A stretch of 40,928 nucleotides of DNA from Chara braunii (GCA_003427395.1 BFEA01000011.1:830500-871427); one strand, 5' to 3'; shown: positions 30,229 to 40,373, counted from the first letter of the stretch. Made by a program: numbers and translations. The notes: generated from the letters alone by a model not told the origin.

Positions 30229-32109
30229 CCAATGTTCCAGGTGAGAATGGAAGTTTATTGTCTCCTCCCAAGGCTCGGTGTAAAGTACTTGGACTGCAGC
30301 AGCCTTAGATTCAGCATCGGTTCGGGCTAAAAGAGAAAGTTGTTGATCAGATTCGAGTTCCTTGGAGGGGCCTGCAGTTGACTATTCAACTTCCCGCGTT
30401 GTAGAGAGTGTTGACGACTCTTCTATGCCCTTTGCCTGTTTCCCTGCGGACGGTAACAATCCTGCACAGCGTGCCCAGGCTTTTCACAATGCAAGCACAT
30501 GTGCAATTTGGATCTTCTTTCCTATTCTTTTTGACTGATGCGGAGGGCTTCCCAAGGCTTGGTGGAAGCATCCTCCGGCTTCTCAAGAATCTTTGCATTC
30601 TTGGGGAGGTGTGCTATGGTTCCCTTACCTGAACTGTGGTTAGGGCCCTTGCTTGAAGCAGTCTTTCTAAAGGCGTTATACTTCTCTTCGTCATTCGTAT
30701 CAGATTCAAGGGCTAATGTAAAAGAACCCACTTTAGAGTCCGGCTCTAGATTGTCATCTAGAGACAGATCATCCGCATAGGACTGATCATCAGCCTCCCG
30801 ATGTTCATGCAAGGCAAGCTGGTTGCTGCTTCCGTACCGCTTGCATCATAAAGTTACCTGCAGCTAGTGTCTTCGCACACTTGGGAAGGTCGTTGACTTC
30901 TAGGTGGACTAGATCCGTCACGAGCTCACGCCAACTTGAATGCTCCTATCCGGGAGACAAAATCTTCAGGGGCCACTCCCATAACTACATCCATGCAGGA
31001 TACGTCAGTCCATCCTAAATTGTAGTGAACGGAGTAGTCAAATGTTGTTCCAAAACTTGCATGGAAGTCCTCCACTTTGGGCCCTTGAGGGCCTTAAGTT
31101 TCAGCCTTGCCTTGAGTGCAGCGTGCTTATCTTGATATTGTGTGATGAGGAGGTCCTCAAGAGTACGTGCAAGAGTCACTTCCAGCCACTCAGTCAGGTC
31201 AATCCTTTTGTAACCCGCACTAACAACTTGGAGTTCAATAAAACTTCGTATCGCGGGCTCAGTATTCATGCCCATGATCATACTTCGGTCTTTCTGCTGC
31301 GTATGCAGTACCTCAAGTATGAGCGCATTGAACTGATCCAAGAGGTGCAGAGCTGCCCTCTTCCCGCCATACTTGGATGGCAACGTGGTTGCCCTCTTGT
31401 CCACCATGAGACCGCTGTATTGTACGCCAGCAAGAACTGCGGCGTTTTGGGATCATGATCCTGCATTTGGGACTGGGACCAGTGTAGAGTTGTCGGCGTT
31501 GCCGCTTGAAGAGCTGGCATCGGTTCTTGCGCAAGTCAGTTCCACTTGACCTTTGCACGAGGACTGTGTTAGCGGGAAAGATTGGGACTGCAGAAGGACA
31601 AGGAGGACGAGGGATGGTTCGTTGGGCCTGCTTGAGGCCTGCAATCTCAGCCTGCAGCTCTTGATTTCGTTGTTATAGAGTTGTCACACCCGGCTCAAAA
31701 TTCTCTAGAGTCCTAGTTGGACCAAGGTTGTTACAACAACGGGTAACTTTTCTTTAAACCGAGCATCTCCAATTTTCGGAATAGTCAAAAGAGCTATTTG
31801 ATCAGCCATGCTTGCCGATCTAGCCGCTGCATCTGCCTCCATTTCTCTACGCAACGCATCCTTGTAAAGTTTATGAAAGAACGGTTCCTCGTTCTCGTTC
31901 GTTGCGTCCAACATGACCTGCCATTGGGCAGATGAGATGCCTACCATGCCGGAGGATGGGGTGTCAGTAGATCTCTCAAGAGGGGTCCACTTTTTGCGCA
32001 CGTTTGGAAGAACGCTCCTCTTACCCCTCCTCACACTCTCAAAAACAAAACCTTCTCTCTCCCTTCTCTCCCTTGCCGCTTTCTGCGCACGCGTCTCAAT
32101 ATTGGACAT
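30229..32109 (-). pseudogene. Element D gag (broken)
   Basis: The start MSNIETRAQKAARERRER is at 32107-32109 (minus). The N-terminal part is charged and helical, and a frameshift near 31730 enters a coil with QELQAEIAGLKQAQ. The capsid part (31407-31015) reads SKYGGKRAALHLLDQFNALI, FIELQVVSAGYKRIDLTEWL, LITQYQDKHAALKARL. TAG codons interrupt at three places just downstream (TTI-DGLTYPAWM-LWEW and SPG-EHSSW, about 31020-30940). A complete zinc knuckle, CLHCEKPGHAVQDC, lies near 30497-30455. The protein would be the particle protein; it is broken. Confidence 0.83.
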
Positions 32110-33367
32110 ATATAGTTCAAATAAAAGAAAAAAATAAATCACAAGAGAAGAAGGTAGAACTCATAGCCAGAGCAGCAATTCATCTGGACTTAGAGAATGG
32201 CATCCACGCAGCAAAATCAAATAAATGAGAAAACAATTCAAAGAGAGGTCAAACTCAACAAATGGGTCCGATCTGATTAGTTGAAGATCCCCTCTTGTCT
32301 AACCTTACATTAAACATGTACCACGAATAAGTCAGACGAAGAAAACTAACTGAAGCAATGGAGGTTGCGAGGGGTGCAGACGGTCGCCGAGCCAGACGCG
32401 GGGCAGTGTGTGAGAACATGCAGTAAGACCATCAAGATTTGGGGCCGAAGGGTCACGTCCAATTGGGCCTGGTCCCACTGAGTCCCGAAGGGTTCCAAGT
32501 AGGTCATGGACCAGGACCAATCAGAAAGGTGTCCCAAGACAGTCCCAAACTGCCTCTACCGTACTGAAAAGGAAAAGATAACTTTCAACAAGAACCTACT
32601 TCTACAACCGTTCAGAAGTGGAAAGACAATGCACTGTAGAAAGATATGTCATTGAGAACAAGATACATCATCCATCCATCCATTAGGTGAGAAAGCAATC
32701 CACATGCTCACACACACAACCATTGTCAACCAGGGCCGCAAAGAAGAGCACAAGATCCCATCACACCCCATAAGGCCATGAAGCACCAAGCAACCACCCA
32801 TGGGGATACCCAAGTCACACGACACTTATCTGTGAGGCCCGGCCTCCAAAGATGAATAACGACTCAAGCCCCTCTCTCAAAGGTCCTCTTGACCCCTAGC
32901 TACCACTACACGAAGTGTCCTAGCATGACTAAGAGGGCCTTCCTACACCCATGTTACAACGCCGGATCCTCCATCGATGTTGAAGCCCAAAGTAGCAACT
33001 TGCAGCTCTTCGATGCAGATATGGCAGCCTCCGGTCAAGTCTCCCTCTTGAGTGGCAGCCCATAAGTCACTCAATGTCTTCCTGAAGTCCAGATTCCAAG
33101 TGCGAGTGTACCTCTCACTCTCTACTCCCTCTCGCTTACTCCAATCAGCCTCCTTTGTGTCCCACCACCCATTCAATCACTCAAGCAACTTGGTTAGGTC
33201 TGATGTCGACCCTACATGACCTAACTAGGTGGGGGCAGCATCCACATACCTTGCTGCCCCTCTTAACCCTAACCTCCAACCCTAATCTGAGATTAGGTTA
33301 GCCGCTGACTTAATTAATTCAGAATTAGGGTTACGGTGACTAACACCTCTCGCCACCAAGTAAGTCC
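32110..33367 (-). other. 5' leader of element D
   Basis: This is untranslated sequence between the primer site and gag. No coding frame is convincing, and I see no RNA gene or strong repeat. Confidence 0.6.
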
Positions 33368-33379
33368 GCTCTGATACCA
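33368..33379 (-). promoter_or_regulatory. Primer binding site of element D (initiator Met tRNA type)
   Basis: On the minus strand this is TGGTATCAGAGC, two bases inside the 5' LTR edge, the same arrangement as in element A. Confidence 0.9.
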
Positions 33380-33381
33380 AT

Positions 33382-34446
33382 TGTTACGATCCTGGTCATT
33401 TCCAAAGTGCAAATTCATAGGGAAAGACAATGCCACCCAATTGTCAAAGAAATGAAAGCACTTGCAAAGAGATAGAGACCAAAGAAGAGAGAAAGAAGAA
33501 GAAGATGTACACCAGCAAGACCAATGACAAATCCCCCTTCTCTCTCCACCTTCGTCCTCCTCCTTGACTTCGCCAATGTTATTCTTCGTCCAATAATAAT
33601 AATAACAGTGTGTGGATGAACCAGAATCAATATCCAAAGTTCCCTATTACTGTTGACACAACAACAGGTCCACCATAGCCATGGCTTCCCCCCTTCTTCC
33701 TCCTCTCACATGCTAAGGCTATGGCGGACTACTAAGGGTTCTGCCTTCCTGTCCAAAGGATAACACAAAGCAGCTATGACGCTGCTCATCATGCCGCCAT
33801 GCCTGACTCTGCCTCGAGCTTCCTTGGTGCGGCACGACCCCAACTGGGGCCTTCCAAATGCAGTGCCTATCAAGGTGATGAAGATTGTGTCTACCATAGC
33901 CAGGTAGGTACCTCGCCACTCTCCTCCTTCGGCCCCCTTCTTCCGCCTCAGGCTGGGCTGCTCGCCATAGCTAGGGCTACATGCCCTCGACACAGGCTAC
34001 ATGGACTGGTACCAGCCTACCTCTAGCCTACCGCGACTGGGCCTCTAAAAATGCCAAATTTTTGTCTTCTTCTGCTCGGGCTCGAGTACCCAACACTTCT
34101 ACCACTACTTGAGTGGTACCGGCCTACCTGCTACTTGAGCGTTTTTCCCGCTGCTCTAGGTGTCGTGGGCCTACCCCCACTACTTGAGTATTTTTCCCCG
34201 CTGCAATCCTCAAAGTCACCACCACAGGTAAGTACCGGCCCTGTGGGGCCTCTCAACCAACGAGTACCCTTGCGGGTCACATACACACTCAGGCCGACAA
34301 GCACTCAGACAGGCACGCAGACCAGCAGGCACACACACACACAGACTTAGAAATCACAGCAGAATGCAGGAATCTCAGCAAGGCATACATTCCAGCGGTA
34401 AGTCCCAGAAATCAGCAGTGTTCTCAGTCTGTGTTTTGGCAGGTTA
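33382..34446 (-). repeat. 5' LTR of element D
   Basis: On the minus strand it ends at 33382, with TGTTACGATCCTGG as its plus-strand reading, next to the primer site. It matches 14964-16292. The outer end reads GGTTA where the other copy has GGGTCA, so the terminal CA/TG may be mutated. GCCATAGC words are at 33718 and 33964. Confidence 0.85.
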
Positions 34447-34710
34447 GTTGTGACGGACATTGCTAATAACTGACAGACAGATGCACATAGGTAGTATTTA
34501 TTCCTTGCTGCATTGCAATCTGTTTCGGACTAGTCAAAAGTAGGAATATAATTGTTTGTAGGAATCTGGCATTATCTGTTGTTACCGCTTGGCTACTTAA
34601 TGACAAAGCTGGACCGAGCAGTTATTCTATTTTATTTTAATCGGTTGGTTGCCATGTTGCGGAAGGTCCCAGTGCGGACTCTAGTACAGATCGCAGGCCA
34701 TGCGTAGCTC
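34447..34710 (+). other. Leader of element C, second part
   Basis: This is untranslated sequence between the end of D and the C gag start. Nothing else is visible. Confidence 0.55.
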
Positions 34711-36640
34711 ATGAGTGGAGATGAAAGTGAGGTTGAGGAACTAGACCACGACGATAGGAGGCTTACCTAGAGACTTGCACTCAGTCGACCGACCACTTTC
34801 CTAGTCTTAGAACAAGGACAGGAAAGGAGACTGTGGAGAGAAGCCAAAGAGAAAGCAGCATTGCAGAGGGCTAGGGAAGCAGCAGGCAATGCTAAAAGGG
34901 CACTAGCAGCAGCATTAGCAGCAAACACTATAGCCAACGCTGAGGCAGCCATGGCTACCGCCTCTACTATGTCATAGGCCTCGTCTCAGGTGTCAGTCAA
35001 GGTATGTCCCAGTCTTCCATTAGTGTGTTTGCTGGCTTGCAGGTCAGCCAGCAGCAACCTATGTCGGATGAGGATTATGAGATCGAGCAAACAGATGCTG
35101 CGAGTTAAGACGCCAGTTGCAGGAGGTAGAGGATAGGAGAGAGAGAGCCAGACCTAGAAAAGCCAGGCTAGAGTCAAGGGCAGATGAGCTAGGCAAACTA
35201 GCAGCTATAGATGAGTCGACTCTTGACCCTGTGGTGCTGTCCCTTCGGAATTCCTTGTTAAGTGTACCCGAAGTGCAGGCCGTACAACAGGAAATGTTGG
35301 CTGCACTGATAGCTGGTCACAACCAGATTCTGACCACATTGCTGGCGTCTTGACCTCCAGTCAGGCAACCACAGTTTGTTGTAGTTCCCCTTACGGTTGC
35401 AGGTCCTGTGATCACGATGCCGCCGACAGGGGAAACCCTTTTCCCCTCAGTTTGGCGTGCCCCCATCAGGTGGATTAGTAGCAGGTAGTTGTGGGCAGAT
35501 TCCTGCCCAGCCCTTTTCATTCCCCCATTCAGTCGCTGCCGCTACAGGGCAGCCACACGTGCAGCAGCCCTTGCAACAGGGCCCGCGGCAGCAGCAAGTA
35601 CAGCAACAGCAGCAGCAAGTGTCGTAGCAGCAACAAATGCAGCCACAGAGGTCTGGTCCATTGGTTTCACAACCAATGCAGCAGGCACAGGGTGCTATGC
35701 AGCCCATGCAGTGGACCCCCAAGATACCCTTGCTGAGTCCTAAGCCCTTCTCTAGCGACAAGAAGAAGGAAGAGGACCTTGACACCTAGGTGAGGACTGT
35801 GCCCACGTATGTGAGGCATAAGCTCACAAAGGACCGAGGAAAAAGTTATGGTCGCTGCATCTTTTTTAGAAGAATCTGCTGCCCGATGGTTGAACGTAGT
35901 ACAGCAGCAAGGATACGGTCAGAACTTCGATGGTTGGGCACAGGCCCGAACATTAGAGGAGTTCGTACGGATTGTCTACAACAGGTGGCATGACCCTCAA
36001 GGGGCTCAGAAGGCCACCGACTCGCTAGCCAGTCTAGGATCGAAGAGATATCGGACGGTCCGCGAGGTGACAGACGTCGTGGAGAGACTGACTGTTGTCC
36101 CTGGCGTGCAGTACGAGCCGCAGGTCCTCAACTTATTTGCGATGTCTGCCCCCAGATGTCAAAAATAAGTTGGTCGATGAGGCCTCCATAGATGTGCATA
36201 ACTTCGCCTCGTTCAGCAAGAACGCCCTAAGACATAAAGGCTAAGCTTCGGAGTGCCCAGCAAGGACCGGTAGATGGGAGGAAGAAGAAGCTTCCTCAAG
36301 ATTGGAGGAATAAAGGCAATCTCATGTTCGATGACCATGATGGTCAAGTGCCTGAGATTGATGACTTCTCTGACCTTGGGGAAGAAATAGAGATAGATAG
36401 GAGTGTAAAGATTGGAGATGGTGGAGTAGTCGCTCCTATCAGGGAAAAGGCAAAGGAGGCCGGGAAACAGAAGGTAGGCCGGCCCAAGGGTCAAATTGAC
36501 CAAGGACCAGCCATATGGGTGAAGCTTGGTCTACAGTGTGAGCTGTGCCGAGACCGTGTTGCCCGAGGCGCGAGGTGCTCGTCTCAATTGTGGTCAGAAT
36601 GAACACACAATGAGCAAGTGCAATACGAAGGTCACGTCCT
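34711..36640 (+). pseudogene. Element C gag (broken, glutamine-rich)
   Basis: The ATG at 34711 gives MSGDESEVEELDHDDRRLT, then a TAG (34768-34770). An Ala/Arg/Glu-rich helix follows (LWREAKEKAALQRAREAAG) up to a second TAG near 34975. After frame changes come LGKLAAIDESTLDPVVLSLR and a Gln-rich tract (about 35550-35720) with a TAG among CAG and CAA codons. A TAG near 35788 falls between LDT and VRTVPTYVRHKL, where I would expect Trp. The capsid part (35848-36168) shows ASFLEESAARWLNVVQQQG, FVRIVYNRWHD and GVQYEPQVLNLF. A degenerate zinc knuckle, RLNCGQNEHTMSKC, near 36570-36615 has Arg for the first Cys. Confidence 0.83.
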
Positions 36641-36734
36641 CAATAGTGACAATTGGATCTTCTAACTCTAGTGGCTCTTCTGCAAACACTTCCCGGGGGA
36701 AACACCTCGGGCCAGTAGAAGTGTTAGCAGTGGT

Positions 36735-37004
36735 TACTTTACCTTCTCCACATACGAGCATGAGCTTTATGCCCTCTATAAAATGCTGGTCCATTGGAGG
36801 CACTACCTCCTAGGAAGACTCTTCTATGTGAGATCTGACCATGAGACGCTGCGCTGGATTAAGACACAGCCAGTACTCTCCGACGCACTCATAGGTTGGA
36901 TTGAAGTCATAGATGTGTATGACTTCAAGCTCGACCCTCTGAAGGGAGAGAACAACAAAGTGGCTAATGCACTATCACGTAGGGCAGACTATCTGGCGCG
37001 CTAG
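36735..37004 (+). pseudogene. Element C RNase H remnant
   Basis: The frame reads FTFSTYEHELYALYKMLVHW, RHYLLGRLFYVRSDHETLRW and VYDFKLDPLKGENNKVANAL. It is the second half of RNase H. The first catalytic Asp segment, the RT and the protease are absent, so about 2 kb was deleted between gag and here. The usual VADALS is VANALS, so the last Asp is Asn. Confidence 0.85.
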
Positions 37005-37119
37005 TGACTGAGTTTGGAATTTTTGACGATGTAACTCGGTCTAAGGTGGAAGCCTATCATCCGCAAAATGGTCATGTTTGAGATCATCCGCAAAATGAAA
37101 GCTAAAGACAAAAGCTACT
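37005..37119 (+). other. Connection between C RNase H and integrase, no intact frame
   Basis: The phrase CATCCGCAAAATG occurs twice (about 37060 and 37086), a short local duplication. Confidence 0.4.
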
Positions 37120-37526
37120 TCCCATGAGTTTGTGTTGGTTGACGGCTCGTTGTTCCTTGAGAAGGCTGGGAATAAACGTTTGTGTGTTCCAAATAAAGAA
37201 TCTTTGCGTAGTTTACTTTTAGGTGAGTGGCACGATGCAACTGGACATTTCGGCTATAAAACGACCGCAGCAAATTTACTGCAGCGATTTTGGTGGCCCA
37301 CAATGATGGATGATGCGAAGAAGTATGTAGAAACTTGCCAAGTTTGCCAGTGTGACAAGCCACGGCCGCAGCGACCACTTGGGCTTACCAAGCCCTTGCC
37401 CATCCCTGCTAGCCCAGTTCAAAGTGTGTCCATGGATTTCATGGATACCCTTGTGTCCAGCGAGAGCGGTAAACGGCACATCTTTGTCATTGTATGGTAG
37501 ACTAATCGTTATGCCTGAGACAGCTA

Positions 37527-37626
37527 CCGTCTTCCCCCGAACGCACCCTCATTTTGGCTGTATCTGGCCGGAAATATAGCTTGTATACATTCATTTTTAG
37601 GGTGCGTTATGTTCGGGGGAAGACGG
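37527..37626. mobile_element. MITE copy 1, TA target site
   Basis: This 100-bp element starts CCGTCTTCCCCCGAAC and ends with its inverse, GTTCGGGGGAAGACGG, flanked by TA on both sides (37525-37526, 37627-37628). It lacks about five bases of the left inverted repeat compared with copy 2. There is no coding capacity. It was copied from, or together with, copy 2 by the local duplication. Confidence 0.85.
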
Positions 37627-37977
37627 TAGGACTGACCATGTCATCAAGCTATTTTTGGACAACTCTCCCGAAGTCTATTGTGAGCGACAGGGATGTCAGA
37701 TGCACTAGCAAACTGTGGCAAAGTACAGCCCAACAGATGGGCACCCGACTGCAAATGAAATCAGGTACCACCCTGACTCAAATGGGCAGGCCGAGCAGAT
37801 GAACCGGGTAGTGCAGCACTTGCTTCGGCATTATATTAAGCCAAGTCAAGATGACTGGGATGAGCAGATATCTCTCATCACCAGCCTGTACAACAATGCT
37901 GTGCAGAGCACTGCCGGTAAGACCCGAACCAGCTGCATCTTGGTTGGAAGCCCAGATCTGCTCTTCTTTTTTTTTTT

Positions 37978-38056
37978 GGACCATTTATCGACTTTTGTGT
38001 GTCATCCTTGCACAGGGGCCATGCTAATCTTCTCTGTATCGCTCCGATTTTAACGG
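37978..38056 (-). pseudogene. U6 snRNA retropseudogene, copy 1 (5'-truncated)
   Basis: On the minus strand it shows GATACAGAGAAGATTAGCAT, GGCCCCTGTGCAAGGATGAC and AAATGGTCC, then A11 (37967-37977). The 5' stem-loop was lost at the duplication join near 38056. The target duplication GATCTGCTCTT remains on its left (37955-37965). Confidence 0.9.
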
Positions 38057-38198
38057 ATCCCTGCTGACCCAGGTTAAAGTGTGTCCATGGATTTCATGCA
38101 CACCCTTGTGTCCAGCGAGAGCGGTAAACGACACATCTTTGTCATTGTGGACAGGTTCACTACGTATGATAGACTAATCGTTATGCCTGAGACAGCTA

Positions 38199-38303
38199 CC
38201 GTCTTCCCCCGAACACAACGCACCCTCATTTTGGCTGTATCTGGCCGGAAATATAGCTTGTATACATTCATTTTTAGGGTGTGTTATGTTCGGGGGAAGA
38301 CGG
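38199..38303. mobile_element. MITE copy 2, TA target site
   Basis: This 105-bp element has inverted repeats of about 29 bp (38199-38227 against 38275-38303) with two mismatches, and TA duplications at 38197-38198 and 38304-38305. TA duplication is typical of Tc1/mariner-type (Stowaway-like) elements. Removing the element and one TA restores the integrase reading A-R-T-D in line with the EARTDLVI text of element B. Confidence 0.88.
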
Positions 38304-38617
38304 TAGGACTAACCACGTCATCAAGCTATTTATGGACAACTGGTACGTGACTTCCGTCTCCCGAAGTCTATTGCGAGCGACAGGGATGTCAGATGCACTA
38401 GCAAACTGTGGCAAAGTACAGACCAACACATGGGCACCCGACTGCAAATGAAATCAGGTACCACCCTGAGTCAAATGGGCAGGCCGAGCAGATGACTGGG
38501 ATGAGCAGTTATCTCTCATCGCCAGCCTGTACAACAATGCTGTGCAGAGCACTACCGGTAAGACCCGAACCAGCTGCATCTTGGTTGGAAGCCCAGATCT
38601 GCTCTTCTTTTTTTTTT

Positions 38618-38712
38618 GGACCATTTCTCGACTTTTGTGTGTCATCCTTGCACAGGGGTCATGCTAATCTTCTCTGTATCGTTCCGATTTTAAAGGATGT
38701 CCTGAAGGACAC
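38618..38712 (-). pseudogene. U6 snRNA retropseudogene, copy 2 (near full length, poly(A) tail)
   Basis: On the minus strand it starts with GTCCTTCAGGACATCC (the 5' stem-loop) and continues with GGAACGATACAGAGAAGATT, AGCATGACCCCTGTGCAAGG, ATGACAC and GAGAAATGGTCC. The ACAGAGA box and AGC triad of U6 are present. An A10 tail (38608-38617) replaces the usual U-rich end. An 11-bp duplication, GATCTGCTCTT, flanks it (38596-38606, 38716-38726). U6 is the catalytic RNA of the spliceosome. There is no U6 promoter, so this is a LINE-type retrocopy. Confidence 0.93.
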
Positions 38713-39387
38713 CCCGATCTGCTCTTGACTTCCTGTTGCCTAAAAAGCAGCCAATCGCAGCGCCTGGTAGCATAGAGTTTGCTGTCACGTACGAACAGAT
38801 GCTGCAGCAGGCTGTAGAGCGCATCAAGAAAGCTCAAGATGGTTGCATCTGAGAACAGACACAGACGACTGTCTGCATTTCAGGTAGGTGAACGAGTCTG
38901 GGTAAAGTCATCCGAGTTGGGACAGGAGTTGGGAATCTCACGTAAACTGATGCCGCAGTACTTTGGACCTCGGGAAATTCTGGGCATAGTAGGAGATCAA
39001 CCTGATGGCCCATCATACGTTATTCACATCCTTGGTCACCTCCGCACACACCCTGTTTTCGATGCATCCAAGTTGGCACCTTTCGCTGAAAAAGAACAGT
39101 TTCCCTCCAGGCGATCAATGCTGCCCCCAACCATGGACGGACACATGGACATTGACGACATTGTCGAGCACAAGCTGATGCCTGTGCCCAAGCCTCCAGG
39201 CAGGGGACACCCTCAGAAACTGCAAATACAGTACCGAGTGCGGTTCGGACACCATACTGATCTTAAAGAAGATCGATGGTTCACAAGAGTAGAGCTAATG
39301 AAGACTGCTCCCCAAATAATCTCAAGTTACGAACGCAATTTGAAACGGAAGCAGCCTGCTGTGGAATGACTTCTCAGAGGACTATCG

Positions 39388-39417
39388 AAGTAAAGGAGCA
39401 GGGAGCGCAAGGGTTTA
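39388..39417 (+). promoter_or_regulatory. Purine-rich tract before the C 3' LTR
   Basis: GAAGTAAAGGAGCAGGGAGC and GCAAGGG lie between the pol stop and the LTR, as expected of a polypurine tract. The exact LTR edge is uncertain by a few bases. Confidence 0.55.
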
Positions 39418-40373
39418 TGCCTAGGGCCCTGCCACAGGGGCGTGCCCGCCCTAAGTGAAGGCGGGCTCCCTGAATCTCAATGCGCTCCAATTTTTGCAAA
39501 TCTTGGTCGGCGCCAGACAGTTGCCACGTGCCAGTTGGTTACATCCGCCTTGCTCGTGAGAATCCAAGATATTGCTAAGCCTTCCAAGCTCTTCCAGCAA
39601 CGTGGTCGAAGCAGGGAGCACCGCACTTTTGTGCCTGGGTGGTTGGGCATGCCAAACCAATTGGGTCCCAGGCCACTGTCTAAACGGGCCTGGGTGCAGA
39701 CACTTTGGCCGAGACTGAAGCTGCTGGAAACTCGGTCTCAAGTGGGAAGCAAGTGGAAAGCGCCCGCCACTTTACATATAGGAAAGGGCTGGGCTCCAGC
39801 CGCGAGATTCGGGCACTTGCAATTGCGGGCGGCACCACTGCTGGAGAGATCGCTTGCTGGCTGCTTGCAGGGTGAAGGGCACTGCTGAGGGCAGTGCCAT
39901 AGCCAGCCCCCATAGTCGGGCTTGGGTTGGACATAGCCGGTGGAGGTGGTGGTGGTTTTCGTGCATGAGAGGGAAGACGTGGGTTATAGAAGTCGAGGGT
40001 GAGAGAGAGAGAGAGATGCGGTTGTGATGTGAGGGCCCATACCTGGTCTTGGCGATGGTCTACAAGGTCGACATCTTCATGTACAACAGTTGTTGCTACT
40101 CACGTCAACAGGATGCATTGTCAATTCGTACGCTGCTAGTAGCTGTGTGATAGTAGGCTGGGCGCTGAGCCCCAAGTAGGAGGAAAGGCTCTAGATACAT
40201 ATGTTGGTGATGACCAGAGTATGCTCTCATTCACATTCGGATTCCGTGCTTTGGTTTTCCATTGGTAGAATATCGATGCATTTCTGCTTTCTGCACAGCG
40301 TTGGACTCGCTGGCTCTTAATGTGATTTTGCACTCTGGATTTTATCATTTCGCTATCACTCATTTTCCTTGCA
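39418..40373 (+). repeat. 3' LTR of element C
   Basis: It begins TGCCTAGGGCCCTG and ends TTTTCCTTGCA, matching 12925-14080. It has a short GA run (39997-40018) and a GCCATAGC word at 39896. Confidence 0.85.

Larger units (their letters stand above)
37402..38715 (+). repeat. Tandem duplication of about 655 bp in C integrase
   Basis: Copy 1 starts at ATCCCTGCTAGCCCAG (37402) and copy 2 at ATCCCTGCTGACCCAG (38057). The join lies inside the U6 sequence of copy 1 at the shared bases ATCC. Copy 1 later lost about 17 bp near 37495 (GGACAGGTTCACTACGT in copy 2). Copy 2 lost about 50 bp near 38494. Confidence 0.92.
37120..39369 (+). pseudogene. Element C integrase with chromodomain-like tail (interrupted by MITE, U6 and duplication)
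   Basis: The zinc-binding half lies at 37132-37500 (WHDATGHFGYKTTAANLL, YVETCQVCQCDKP), followed by SMDFMDTLVSSESGK. The core is duplicated in tandem (37402-38056 and 38057-38715). Each copy contains a MITE and a U6 pseudogene. Core motifs are KSIVSDRDVRCTSKLW, SNGQAEQMNRVVQHLLRHYI and [13 protein letters not shown]. After the second copy the frame recovers (38839-39369): FQVGERVWVKSSELGQELG, YFGPREILGIVGDQPDGPS, HPVFDASKLAPF and the tail MDIDDIVEHKL, IQYRVRFGHHTDLKEDRWF, TRVELMKTAPQIISSYERN. It cannot make an active protein. Confidence 0.9.
12925..40373 (+). mobile_element. Element C: gypsy retrotransposon split by nested elements
   Basis: The 5' LTR (12925-14080), primer site and partial leader are followed by element D (14964-34446). 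C resumes at 34447 with leader, gag (start 34711), a pol remnant, integrase and the 3' LTR (39418-40373). Both LTRs are on the plus strand and share nearly all of their sequence outside a GA repeat. Protease, RT and the first half of RNase H are deleted. No clear target duplication is visible outside the LTRs. Confidence 0.82.

Noticed and set aside
38618-38712. Functional U6 gene
   Set aside because: It lies inside an integrase, ends in poly(A), is flanked by a target duplication and has no upstream U6 promoter.
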